From Membranipora membranacea (Eukaryota > Bryozoa > Gymnolaemata > Cheilostomatida > Membraniporidae): a stretch of 64,000 nucleotides of DNA. The notes under the pieces are model-generated. The model saw only the letters and a list, made by a program, of their open reading frames with translations, had not been told where the DNA came from and did no database searches. This document shows positions 50,055 through 62,600 of this stretch, one piece after another (position 1 is the first letter of the stretch; each line of letters opens with the position of its first letter). The stretch spans positions 3,985,501 to 4,049,500 of the forward strand of contig OU612070.1 of the NCBI GenBank assembly GCA_914767715.1, written 5' to 3'. Position numbers and translations under genes: made by a program.

Positions 50055-50996
50055 TCAAGCCTCCGCAGTTGTCTCTAGCTCTGAGCAGTTCTGATTGGGC
50101 AGAGCTTGCTTCACTTCAGCAGTTAATTTCTCACATGATGGAATGTCTTTTGTCTGCGCACCAACCTCCTCTACCTAAAACCACACAAAAAAAAATGCAG
50201 CTCAAAGTGCATGATCAGTGTATGCCACCTTTATCACTTTTCAGAATCCTGATCCTGTAGAGATACCACAGGAATTTAAAAAACATGTCCAGAATGTTTA
50301 GGTAGTACTAGTGGTAGGGTAATTTTACGTTTACATAAGTTTGAGTGCCTAATATCAAGTGTACTTCTAGCTGGGCAAGAAATTGATGACATTCTTACAG
50401 CAGGCATGATTATTATGACCCTTTTATAGGACAGGGTCACAGGCTTACCTCCATGTGTGATTGTATCTAATAATACATGCGGAATACTAACAAAGCTTCA
50501 GTACACACCATGCATTAGCATAACTATCTATAAATACACTTTTCTCCCATTGCCCATTCCAGGGGGGTCTTTTAAAGAAAATGAGCTAAAACCTCAATAT
50601 TGCATTTCAATAAAATCTTTTTATCAATCTTTTCAATAAATCTTTTGATAAGCCAAATCTGATCCCAAGTTGTACAGTGAAAAGACAAAAATTCCACTGG
50701 TGAATGAAGGTTTGCGACCCCTGTTGTGGCTTGATTGTTCACTTAGCAAAGAACGTCCAGACTAGACAGTTACTTTCGCAGTTTTTCTTTATCTTAACAC
50801 TCCACCTGCAATCTATTTATCTCAGCCTACCTGTTTAGTGAGCAGTTGTACATCGAGCCAGATCTGAGTTCTGATTTTATCGTCGTCAGACATATTACCG
50901 ACAAGATTAGCGCTGGATTTACCTCGCTTCAATCTCTTCAAACTGTCCTCCATCTTTTTCACGGATACCAGCACCTCACAAGTTGTCTCCTCATAG
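50055..50996 (-). pseudogene. COG2: Duplicate COG2 terminal exons, outer copy
   Basis: Exons 50831-50996 and 50055-50174 (TGA at 50055-50057) duplicate COG2 exons 54434-54599 and 53643-53762. The first encodes YEETTCEVLVSVKKMED and MSDDDKIR and is identical to its twin at the DNA level. The second encodes VEEVGAQTKDIPSC and differs from its twin at four codons (A/V, T/S, P/A, C/S). Acceptors, donor and stop codon are all intact, so the exons could still be spliced from the COG2 donor at 57793 as an alternative 3' end. They may be a functional alternative rather than a dead copy; which pair is used cannot be decided from sequence. Confidence 0.75.
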
Positions 50997-51951
50997 CTGT
51001 CAAATAACAATTCATGGAGTGAGTATCACGACAATCACAACTTCTCATATAATATAGATAACTAAAGCACCTGGCTGAGAAGTGTCGAGATAATAAGCCA
51101 ATTATTATTAAAGAGTTGTCTTTGGAGCGCCCATAAACATATAAACATAAATATGAACATAAAAGTGTTCTTCTTTTTTGTTGTTGTTTTCAAACACAAG
51201 ATCTTAGTTGCCCCTTGCATTGATTGGTGTAAAATTAAATTCATAATCATTATTATCATTAAGGATTTTTTATATTTATGGAGACACCAAAGTCTTATAA
51301 GATGAGGAATCAAAACTTTAAAGGGGGTCTTGCTTCCAAATTTGTTGTCGAGTGAACAACATATTGCAACTATTAAATATAATTTTTTAGGAATTTTGCC
51401 AGCTGATGAAGCTGAGAACTGCTACTTATTTGAAAATTAACAGCCATTCTACATATTGGCTCTGGCTAATCTTACATAGCCACAACATGGTAAATAAGTA
51501 TTATGAATTGTAAGTCATGAGATAGTGCTGGGATTAGAGACAAAAACACAAAATCTAAAGTTATAGCATATGAATCCAGACTTCGTACTTCCCAGCTTTC
51601 ATTTACAGAATTAAGTAGCTTTAGTACATTTCCCTGCACTAAAGCATTTTAGTTGTGTGTAAAATTATGATCTTTGTGTTGTCCAGCAGTTAGACAAGTG
51701 CCATATAGACAAACTTACACTTCTGATATACAACAATAGCCAAGTAAAGTTTTGATATTTGATCTGATCAATTTTCTATTAGGAGATCGGTGGAGCATTT
51801 AGGAATGCAGTTTAGTATCAAAATAACCCTATAATCCAATTTAACGTAAGAAAGCTGCCGCTTTGTGAAGCTCTTATCAGCTGTGAAGGTACCAAACACT
51901 GTCCTTATTTGTGACATTTCAGAAAATGGTCTGGTTGGTCTTTACAATAAG

Positions 51952-52070
51952 AACGTGTGTGTAAACGTGTGTGTAAACGTGTGTGTAAACGTGTGTGTAA
52001 ACGTGTGTGTAAACGTGTGTGTAAACGTGTGTGTAAACGTGTGTGTAAACGTGTGTGTAAACGTGGTGTA
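51952..52070. repeat. 12-bp minisatellite (ACGTGTGTGTAA), about 9.5 copies
   Basis: Nine uninterrupted units of ACGTGTGTGTAA followed by a partial unit. In the inner duplication unit only one unit remains, split by the inserted element (ACGTGTGTAA at 55529 and TAAACGTGTGTAA at 56770), so the array expanded or contracted after duplication. The open frames across it are repeats of four codons and are not genes. Confidence 0.92.
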
Positions 52071-52690
52071 GTATTACTGACAAAGGGCAGATTAAAAGCC
52101 GTAATTCTCATACAAGGCTATAACAGGATTTAGTGAATTGCTGGGGAACTAAACATACTCCAGTCCAGATGACATGATTAATGAATAAGAATCAGAAAAG
52201 TCAAAGAAAAATGCAATTTGGATCTGATAATTATCAGACTTAGATTTGGATAATACCCCGTTATCAAGTAGGCGCGGTCCACGGTGCAAAGTTCACTCGC
52301 TGCTGCGTGTTCTTGGCCATAATTAATCACAAGTGAGAATGTGTGCTTCATAGGTTTTTGTAAAATGATTCAACCTCATTTCATTTCAAGTTATAAAATT
52401 GTCTATGATTTTTCTGGGCAGGTCTCTAGATAATCTATTTTGAGCGTTCAAGTCCAGCTTCACTTCCCACAGCAACCCTGATGGTCTTGTCTGGGCTAGG
52501 ACCCCATTGTACTACCAGACTCATTTAATTCATTTAGATTTGTCGGGCAGTCTCTATTTAAGCTTCATGCTATCTGACTGTCCCATTGCCTTTTAACTTT
52601 TTATATACCTTCAATACAGTTCTACTTATTCTAGTTTTCATAGTAAGCAATAAACACATTATAAAAAAATAAGATCATCAAGAGACTTAC

Positions 52691-52796
52691 GTTTTGAATA
52701 CACTGGTGACTATAGAGACGGTGATCTGTTGGAGCACCTGCTCAGGTAACAGGTCTTTGTGTTTGTCTCTGAATGATGACAGCTGCTGTGATGTTT
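52691..52796 (-). pseudogene. COG2: Truncated copy of COG2 exon 57793-57929
   Basis: About 106 bp of the 137-bp exon remain, with the GTAAG donor at the left but no acceptor: the right 31 bp and the AG are replaced by the start of the next duplication unit. It still reads DLLPEQVLQQITVSIVTSVF, against ITVDIVTNVF in the intact exon. Without an acceptor it should not be spliced in as it stands. Confidence 0.85.
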
Positions 52797-53642
52797 TTTC
52801 TTTAATTCAGATTGTTCATTGCTGCGATGGATATTGCTCTCTAAGAGGCATTACAATCAGATGTTTCAAAACTGCAAACTAGCATTTGGATGTTTGAAAC
52901 GCTCCATTTGTCAGTCCCAAATTGATAGATCAATCGACTGTTCCCTCCCTGGACTATTTTACCTTTTTACTTAAAAATCTTTCAAATTTTTGTATTTATT
53001 CCCATGGGCATCTGAACATATCTTTATAAAGGAATTGATACAGAAAAGATATATAAATTGTTTACAACATTTGGTCAATAAAATCTTTTAAATTTTTAAA
53101 TCCTTGTAAATATTGCCATGGGTACATGAAATTATTTTTATAAATGATTTTATCCACAAAATCAATTTAAATCTTTATAACATTTAGTTACCAACCTGTT
53201 TTAAATCCCGGTATACTTTGTGCATTTTTCTGTCGGACCAGCATATAAGAATAAGATCTTTTATTTATTATATACGTTATTATGTTTTATTTTGATATAT
53301 ATACACACATTTTTGTCATTCATCAATAAATAATTTAAGTAAGAATATCGCTAAATTTGTTTTCGTTATCGTTATGTACAACATCATGATCACTTACAAA
53401 CAAAATTGGCCCACAAAGAATTTAGTCTGTGAACATCCTCAACAACCTTCGATCCAACCACACCTGAGAAGCGCTTCTATGTCATTTCTTTAAATATGAT
53501 TTATGGCCAGTTTCTAGTTTTCTTTTCAGTACAACCGATAATCTAGCTCCATGGCGGCTACAACTTCTTATCCCTGTACTGGAAGCATCGTTATAGGTAT
53601 ATTGCAGCAGAATATAATGGGCTGGTGCTAACTTGTGTACAC

Positions 53643-56600
53643 TCAAGCCTCCGCAGTTGTCTCTAGCTCTGAGCTGTTCTGATTGGGCAGAGCTTGCTTC
53701 ACTTCAGCAGTTAATTTCTCACATGATGCAATGTCTTTTGACTGCACACCAACCTCCTCTACCTAAAACCACAAAAAAAACTCAGCTCAAAGTGCATGAT
53801 ACATTTAAAATGCCATCAGTGTATGTCACCTTTATCAATTTTCAGAATCCTGATCTGTGTAGAGATACCACAGGAATTTAACAAACATGTCCAGAATGTT
53901 TAGGTAGTACTAGTGGTAGGGTAATTTTACGTTTACATAAGTTTGAGTGCCTTAAATCAAGTGTACTTATAGCTTGGCAAGAAATTGATGACATTCTTAC
54001 AGCAGGCATGATTATTATGACCCTTTTATAAGGACAGGGTCACAGGCTTACCTCGATGTGTGATTGTATCTAATAATACATGCGGAATACTAACAAAGCT
54101 TCAATACACACCATGCATTAGCATAACTATCTATAAATACACTTTTCTCCCATTGCCCATTCCAGGGGGGTCTTTTAAAGAAAATGAGCTAAAACCTCAA
54201 TATTGCATTTCAATAAAATTTTTTTATAAATCTTTTCAATAAATCTTTTGATAAGCCCAATCTGATCCCAAGTTGTACAGTGAAAAGACAAAAATTCCAC
54301 TGGTGAATGAAGGTTTGCGACCCCTGTTGTGGCTTGATTGTTCACTTAGCAAAGAACGTCCAGACTAGACAGTTACTTTCGCAGTTTTTCTTTATCTTAA
54401 CACTCCACCTGCAATCTATTTATCTCAGCCTACCTGTTTAGTGAGCAGTTGTACATCGAGCCAGATCTGAGTTCTGATTTTATCGTCGTCAGACATATTA
54501 CCGACAAGATTAGCGCTGGATTTACCTCGCTTCAATCTCTTCAAACTGTCCTCCATCTTTTTCACGGATACCAGCACCTCACAAGTTGTCTCCTCATAGC
54601 TGTCAAATAACAATTCATGGAGTGAGTATCACGACAATCACAACTTCTCATATAATTTAGATAACTAAAGAACCTGGCTGAGAAGTGTCGAGATAATGAG
54701 CCAATTATTATTAAACAGTTTTCTTTGGAGCGCCCATAAACACGTAAACATAAAATTATGAACATAAAAGTGTTCTTATTTTTTGTTGCTGTTTTCAAAC
54801 ACAAGATCTTAGTTGCCCCTTGCATTGATCGGTGTAAAATTAAATTCACAATAATTATTATCATTGAGGATTTTTTATATTTATGGGGGCACCAAATTCT
54901 TATGAGATGAGAAATCAAAACTTAAAAAATATCAAGTCTTGCGTCCAAATTTGTTGTCGAGTGAACAACATATTGCAACTATTAAAAATAATTTTTTAGG
55001 AATTTTTTCCAGCTGATGAAGCTGAAGACTGCTGATTATTTGAAAATTAAGAGCCATTCTACATATTGGCTCTGGCTAATCTTACATAGCCACTACATGG
55101 TAAATAAGTATTATGAATTGTAAGTCATGAGATAGTGCTGGGATTAGAGACAAAAACACAAAATCTAAAGTTATAGCATATGAATCCAGACTTCGTACTT
55201 CCCAGCTTTCATTTACAGAATTAAGTAGCTTTAGTACATTTCCCTGCACTAAAACAATCTAGTTGTGTGTAGAATTATGATCTTTGTGTTGTCCAGCAGT
55301 TAGACAAGTGCCATATAGACAAACTTACACTTCTGATATACAGCGATAGCCAATTAAAGTTTTGATATCTGATCTGATCAATTTTCTATTAGGAGATCGG
55401 TGGAGCATTAGTATCAAAATAACCCTATAATCCAATTTAACGTTAGTTCTTATCAGCTGTGAAGGTACCAAACACTGTCCTTATTTGTGACATTTCAGAA
55501 AATGGGTTGGTTGGTCTTTACAATAAAAACGTGTGTAAAGCTGTAGCTCCACGTAACGATTTTTACATCGATTTGGGGTCACGAGTGGTTAATCGATGGA
55601 TCTGCACGAGTGATTACTCGTGTTAACTGGACATCGAACCTGTTGGTCTTTTGCCCGAGTGATCTAGACGATCCTCTATGCTGATTGGGTGTTGATTGCT
55701 TGCTTAAATAATTATGTGGTTAAACACGTCATCTATCAAATCGTGACAGGCTATCAAAAATGGAGGAGTTGATAATAAATATCTGTAGTTAAATCACATC
55801 CTCTTATTTATGATAAAAAAGACCATAACTACAAAGATAGGAGTGGTGCTGTAGTGAAAATATGGAAGGTAATAGCTGTATCACTTGGAAATGGAAGCTG
55901 TCCTGACATGACATCCATAGTATAGCATAGGAAATCAATTTTACAGAAGAATGAAATTTTATTTGGTGAAGATTCTAAGTGACAAAGACCCTGATTTAAA
56001 GGGATAATACACTTCTGATCTCTGTTTGGCAGCCAATGGAGCACAGAAAAATGTATGTACATACAAAAACTCCTTATTTGTAATTCAAAACCCCTTGTTC
56101 TGCTCAAATGTGCATTCTAAATTGTAGTTGTGCATCTCCAACAAGAAATAAGACAACTAACAGAATTGCTTGTGATCTTAACACTTTTATTACCATATCC
56201 GGTTATGGTAATAAAAGTGTTAAGCTGGGCTGTTAGAAAATAACAAGCTAAAGTCAAAAGGTCATCCTTATTGCACATGCGCACTTTGAGTATCTGGACA
56301 ATTGAAACACTAACCAAGAGGTAGGAGCACACAACTGCTCACAAAATCAGCTTTTTTCAGATCACAAGCAATTCTGTTAGTTGTCTTATTTCTTGTTGGA
56401 GATGCACAACTACAATTTAGAATGCACATTTGAGCAGAACAAGGGGTTTTGAATTACAAATAAGGAGTTTTTGTATGTACATACATTTTTCTGTGCTCCA
56501 TTGGCTGCCAAACAGAGATCAGAAGTGTATTATCCCTTTAATATGACATCAAATCCGGTCATTTGTTAACACGCCCATTAAATATCATTGGTCAATCGAT

Positions 56601-59600
56601 TGAACTGAGGGAGTTAATTGGTCAATCTAGGCACCTGATTTATTACCCCACTATGACTCACTAAACCATCGAGTAATAACTCATAGGCCTGTGTAGCAGT
56701 GTGAGATCGGCCTAGCATGTCTAGACATGCCATCGGCCTGTGATTACATCGTTACGTGGAGCTACAGCTTAAACGTGTGTAATATTACTGACAAAGGGCA
56801 GATTAAAAGCGTAATTCTCATACAAGGCTATAACAGGATTTAGTGAATTGTTGGGGAACTAAACATACTCCAGTCCAGATGAGTGATTAATGAAGGTACC
56901 AAACACCACTTTGCGCGTGTGCACTAATCAACTCAGGTTGGTTATCTTTGCACCGTAGCGACTGGACTAATTCAAAGGTGCTTGAGTTCCTAAATTATAG
57001 TTCTGAACCGGCCCGAACTGGATAAACGTGAGCTTCTATAAGCAAAGTGTAATTAGGTCAATTGGGCCAGTTTGTGGCATTGTCGCTACGGTACAGAGAG
57101 ACTCGTATCACAGAGTGGATCTGCAAGCAGTGTGACCAAACACTGCCCTTATTTGTGACATGTCAGAAAATCAGCTGGTTGGTCTTTACAATAAAAAATG
57201 CTCATACAAGGCTATAACAGGATTTAGTGAATTGTTGGGAAACTAAACATACTCCAGTCCAGATGACATAATTAATGAATAAGAATCAGAAAAGTCAAAG
57301 AAAAATGCAATTTGGATCTGATAATTATCAGACTTAGATTTGGATAATACCCCGTTATCAAGTAGGCGCGGTTCACGGTGCAAAGTTCATGACTTGTGCA
57401 CTCGCTGCGTGTTCTTGGCCATAATTAATCACAAGTGAAAGTGTGTGCTTCATAGGTTTTTGTAAAATGATTAAACCTCATTTCATTTCGAGTTATAAAA
57501 TTGTCTATGGTTTTTCAGGGCAGGTCTCTAGATAATCTATTTTGAACTTTCAAGTCCAGCTTCACTTCCCACAGCAACCCTGATGGCCTTGTCTGGGCTA
57601 GGACCCCATTGTACTACCAGACTCATTTAATTCATTTAGATTTGTCGGGCAGTCTCTAGTTAAGCTTCATGCTATCTGACTGTCCCATTGCCTTTTAACT
57701 TTTTATATACCTTCAATACAGTTCTACTTATTCTAGTTTTCATAGTAAGCAATAAACACATTATAAAAAAATAAGATCATCAAAATACTTACGTTTTGAA
57801 TACATTGGTGACTATATCAACTGTGATCTGTTGGAGCACCTGCTCAGGTAAAAGGTCTTTGTGTTTGTCTCTGAATGATGACAGCTGCTGTGATGTTTGC
57901 TGTATGTAACCTGATGGCTTACTGGGTACCTGTCAAAGGGAAGATAATGATATAACAGTAGAGAAGAACCTCTTGTGAATCTTCATCGTAATTCAACTAT
58001 CACTATTTTAATGGCCGTGTTTGCCGATGTTGCTTTAATATTTAGGAAAGGAAATTCGGCAATTCAAAATTTAAATGATATAATTCTCAAGTTGTTACTG
58101 GCTGTGACACTTTCAAACTCAAGCTTTCAGGATGGGGAGACAACATCATTGTGTTGACAACTTAAAACAATGCAATATAGGTAGTAATCAAGCCAGGGAG
58201 TTTTGGGCAACTCTATGATCAAACAAACGTTCATCCATAAGAAATTTTAATTTTAATTCAATCGCATACACTCAGCTTACCTCTTTATTAGTGCGCCTGT
58301 ACAGTCTGGGTATATCTGATACCTGTTTAGTTAATCCTGAGATATGAGCTACAATGTCCGCTGTTACTAAAGACTGAATCTTGTGTAGTTGAGCTCTTAT
58401 TAAATCACAGCTCTCTGTAATACCACTTTGTAATAGAGATCGCTGACTCTCTTCAGGTTCTAATGCTGGTAATATGTAGGCTTCCAGAAGGACTGTTACC
58501 TGTAATAAACACAAAACTTGATATACATTGGCGACTATTGTAGTATGAGCATGCGCCATAATTTTCTATAAAAGTCAAAATGGCCAATCATCTCAAGAGT
58601 TGGGTGGCTAACATATTGCATGTGGAAATCAAACTCTACAAACTCTACAAACTCTACAAACTCTACAAACTCTACAAACTCTACAAACTCTACAAACTCT
58701 ATATTTCTGATCCAAAAGTTCATGCACGAACTACGCTTGCCCTTTTTGCCCACCAAGAAAGTTGTCTATTCCAAAATAACTTGCCAAATGGAAAAAAAGA
58801 ACGCTTTGGACACATTTTAGAGATTTTTCCATTATGTGTTTTCTGGATTACCCGGAGAAACAAATTTAATTCAATTTAAGCACTTGTATTTAACTGCCAG
58901 AGATCACCAGGTTAGATTTACATCATTGAAATTCTCTCGCGGAGGGCACAACTCCAACCTTTTTCACTAGCCTTAATTATTCACGGATTTCAGCAGGGAG
59001 GGTTGGTGACGTGGAGCTTGCATTCATAAAAATTGACCAATCAGAGCCCAGTATTTGCTTTCAATCATGGGTACTGGACTGAAAGTATTAAGATTTTTTT
59101 CAGCTTGTTTTGGTTTGAAAAACAGATTAAATGATCCTAATCATGAACCTACAGCTGTAATGAACTTGTAGCTATCAGAGAGGACAGTCATTAATTCTTC
59201 AGAGTTAGGCTTCCTAGTCTCAGTGGTTGTAACAGGTGATTCAGACCTCGATACGGGACTCGACCGTCCCTCACCCTTCAATGAATCCATTCTAGAGTTT
59301 GGTCTATTCACTGATGCTGGCTTCTCAACAGTGTATTCTATATTTACCTGAAATAGTTTGATGACAGTTTACAAAAGCAATCCAATTGAGCATAATTTAG
59401 AGTTGTCCCCCCTCAAACTAAACAACGGAAGCATGAAAAATGTTCAAGCTCTTATGAATTGGAGGAGTAAAAGAGACCCCTGAAGTAGACTGTGACAACT
59501 GATACAATCTCTTATCACTCCTATGAAATGCATTTTTATAAAACTGTATTAGACTACAGCTACAGCACAAACGAATCATTGAAGCCTTAATTAAGATACT

Positions 59601-62600
59601 CGCCTCATTGTTTCCGAGAGAAGTCAGCCAGGTAATATATCTGGATAAAATTTGCAGTGTTAATTTCCAAAATCTATGTGAAAGGGAATGTAAGAATACC
59701 CCCTGCTTCCAGCAGGTCTGAATACAGTCTATTAGTGTAGAGACTAAGGCTAGTTTGTAGTCTGGTGAATCGCTGCAGGCGAACCAAGGAGTGAAGAAAC
59801 ATTTCTCTACTCTTCCTGCGATATCTTGCAACCTGTCAAGTATATGGTGCATGAGATATGAATATTTTCCAGTATGTAAACTTTCACAGTTTTAAAATTT
59901 CAGCAATCTGACTAAAAACGAAAAAAATACAATAGATCAAACATTAACCATTGTAAATGGTATTAACATTGCATGTAATCACAAACAAGTGGAATATAAT
60001 TATTCAATGGACATATTCTGTACATTTAGACTGACCTTATCTGAAAGTAGACAGGTAAACTCCACTTGTTCATGAACCTTTCATAGGACGGATGTTGTCT
60101 CAGCCTATTGACACTCTGAATTGTACCACACTGTAACTCAAAGGAGGAGAGAAACTCTATTCCATCCATGTATTCCTAAAGAAACAAAATAATAATGAAT
60201 TGTCAAATAAATACAATAATGTCTTTCACTAATAAATCCTGATACATCGAATCTTGCTCTTTCTGTTATTCCTGTTTGCCACGCATTCTTTAACATCCAT
60301 TCATTACTAAATTATTATAGCTGTCTCATTATCAGGGACTGAACTTATTCGTATTGATAATCAAGCAAGCATCTAGGGAGGGTGGCCAAATCTGGAATAA
60401 AATATCAATGGAGTTGTCCCCTCATCAAGGTAATGCTGATTAGTTCTCACAACCTCCCTCCTCGTTCTCCGCGCTAAGCGCACTTGGTCGTATCAATCTC
60501 ATTGGGGCAGAACCAAGGCCAAAGAAAGTGTTGGGCTAATTGAAATGTTCATCTTACCTTGTAGAACTTATCTGGATTACCAGGCGCAAAAACAGAGGAG
60601 GCCATCTGTTCCAGCAACTCTACAACCTCCGGCCATACTGAGTTGACCATGAAATCATAACCTTTCAGCGGCTCCTGTCCACTAAAAAAGAGATGTTACA
60701 TATTGCTGTTCAACTGAGTGAAGTATTAAATATGACTTTTATGATAAGTACTGAGATAAGATACTGTTGAGGCATTATACTGCCCGCTGTCAGTACTAGG
60801 GAGTGAATCTACATGTGTATAATTTAAGTTCATGGCATCAGAGCTCGGGAATTCTCCATATGTCTCCTACGAATCAACAACTATGAGTTGATCACACTTC
60901 CTGTGTTGTACCAGGAAGAAAAGGGCGATGTAATGTTAAGCTCAACCTTTCAAAGTTGTGGGTTTTCGAATGGGCTATGTTATTTAGATTGGTATTCCAG
61001 CTCCCGTAGGAGCCTACATAAATTGCACGTGCCGACGGTATTTCACGTCGTCAGTGCAGGGTATTGGTATAAGTTTTCAACTAGCAATAACCACGCCTCC
61101 GATAAACGTCACTGGCTATGGTACCGCCGCTGCGCAAAGATAAAACTTGTTAGGTAATTCAAATCCTATAGTCTTTTTCAATATCTATAAGCACTGAGTG
61201 TCTTGACAATTATCATTCATATGTCTATCATTTTGTCTATGATGCAGAGTATGATCTCCGCAAATATACATGAAAAAAGGCATCAAAGGATTTTTGAATT
61301 ACAAAATCATTAAATATTAGGCGAAAACCAGTTTGTTAACTTCATATTTGAGAGAGGAGGAGATAAATCCAAGTTTGCCCATTGTTCATTCAACGGACTT
61401 GCTAATAACAATCCACCACTTGTGGCTTATCAGCAAATCCATCATAATCATTCACGCATGTATGAATATTGGCTTTACAAACGCACACAATCTCACATTA
61501 CTAAGCTCCAATTAATTGCATAGTGAAATCCCGAATATTTGCTATTTGTAGCATTAACAGACAGCTTATATCCCAATGAAATTCAAAACAGACAATAGAT
61601 GCAATTTGGGACTGTGTGGTACTATTGTCTTGTCAATAGAGACTTTCCACATCTCCATACCATACACTCAGTTAGACCAGGGAGAATGGTTAGACCCACC
61701 AAGATCAAGTAATAGTTGTACATAGGGGTTACCTTTTAGCTCTGATAACAGACTGAAGTAGTGCGCATTTCTGTTGTTGAAACTCGAGTATTTTTGAGTA
61801 CATTGCGAAGGAGCCTCCTTTCTGCCTCATGTAAGCTTCACATACAAACTCTGTCATGAACGGTTTTACTTCTACTCTACGGAAGAGTGCCTCAGCATCA
61901 GACACCTGGCAACATCAGCAGTAATATTTGTAGTATTACAGTACTTTAAAATTACCAGTAGAAAACAGATCAATTTTCTATTGCCCGTGAAATCGTTTGG
62001 TATTTAGGTAATATCAGCAGCTATGGATTTCATTTTTTATGGCGAAAGGGAAATAATGAATGATAACCAGTTGTGAATAATCAAAATGAAGGAACATAAC
62101 TATGAAACATCGCGTCGCGTCATCTTCCTACGGGTATTTATTTCTTGTAATGAACACCGAGAACGAGAACTCAGAATGTTACCATCAAAATAAGTTTTGA
62201 TGCAGCTCTGAAAACCAAAATGGGCCTATTTTCCCATAAGAGTTGTAAAATTCCATGCTCATTGATTCCATAACCTCACTGTTTTTTGTCAAAGATAATA
62301 AACAGTCATTGTTATTTCAGAATGTTTATTAACTAATCTTCATCTTTGTGATACAAAGGTGCCGAAATCAAACAGATGATAACAATGTGTTTGCACAGCA
62401 AAAGGACATTACTCTACAGTGTAGCAACCCAACCCAACCCAACTCTAAAATCTATATTTACACCTAATATTAAAATTCACATATCGAGCCATAGCAATGT
62501 GGCTGTGCTCTCAATAATAACTTTTAGTATCTTTGGTGCTCTTACAAATATTGATCTAGAGTCTAGACTCTTAGCTTATACATTTGAAAATCTGATAAGT

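Larger units (their letters stand above)
49208..52796. repeat. Tandem segmental duplication, outer unit
   Basis: This 3.59-kb block is a near-identical direct repeat of 52794-57898 once the insertion in the latter is removed. It begins about 40 bp after the CNB stop (TTTTTCTTTAATTCAG) and ends inside a COG2 exon, where GATGTTT runs straight into TTTCTTTAATTCAG, the start of the next unit. It contains two complete COG2 exons, one truncated COG2 exon and a 12-bp minisatellite. Differences from the inner copy are scattered single bases and small indels. Confidence 0.92.
52794..57898. repeat. Tandem segmental duplication, inner unit
   Basis: Direct repeat of 49208-52796. The unit is longer because a 1.23-kb element is inserted at 55539-56769 and because about 0.35 kb near 56880-57240 is rearranged: the AAGGCTATAACAGGATTTAG segment occurs twice (near 56825 and 57207). 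Its right end lies inside intact COG2 exon 57793-57929, showing that the duplication breakpoint cut this exon. Confidence 0.9.

Noticed and set aside
50045-50639. Plus-strand open frames at 50045-50260, 50457-50639 and their copies at 53633 and 54060
   Set aside because: The first is antisense to the COG2 terminal exon; the others are in AT-rich intron. Their preservation in both copies comes from the duplication, not coding constraint.
51865-52111. Open frames with repeated NVCV and HTRL units
   Set aside because: They are read-through of the 12-bp minisatellite on both strands.
58535-58879. Open frames with repeated KLY, NST and EFV units
   Set aside because: They are products of the 9-bp repeat, which has no stop codon on either strand; no splice or start context.
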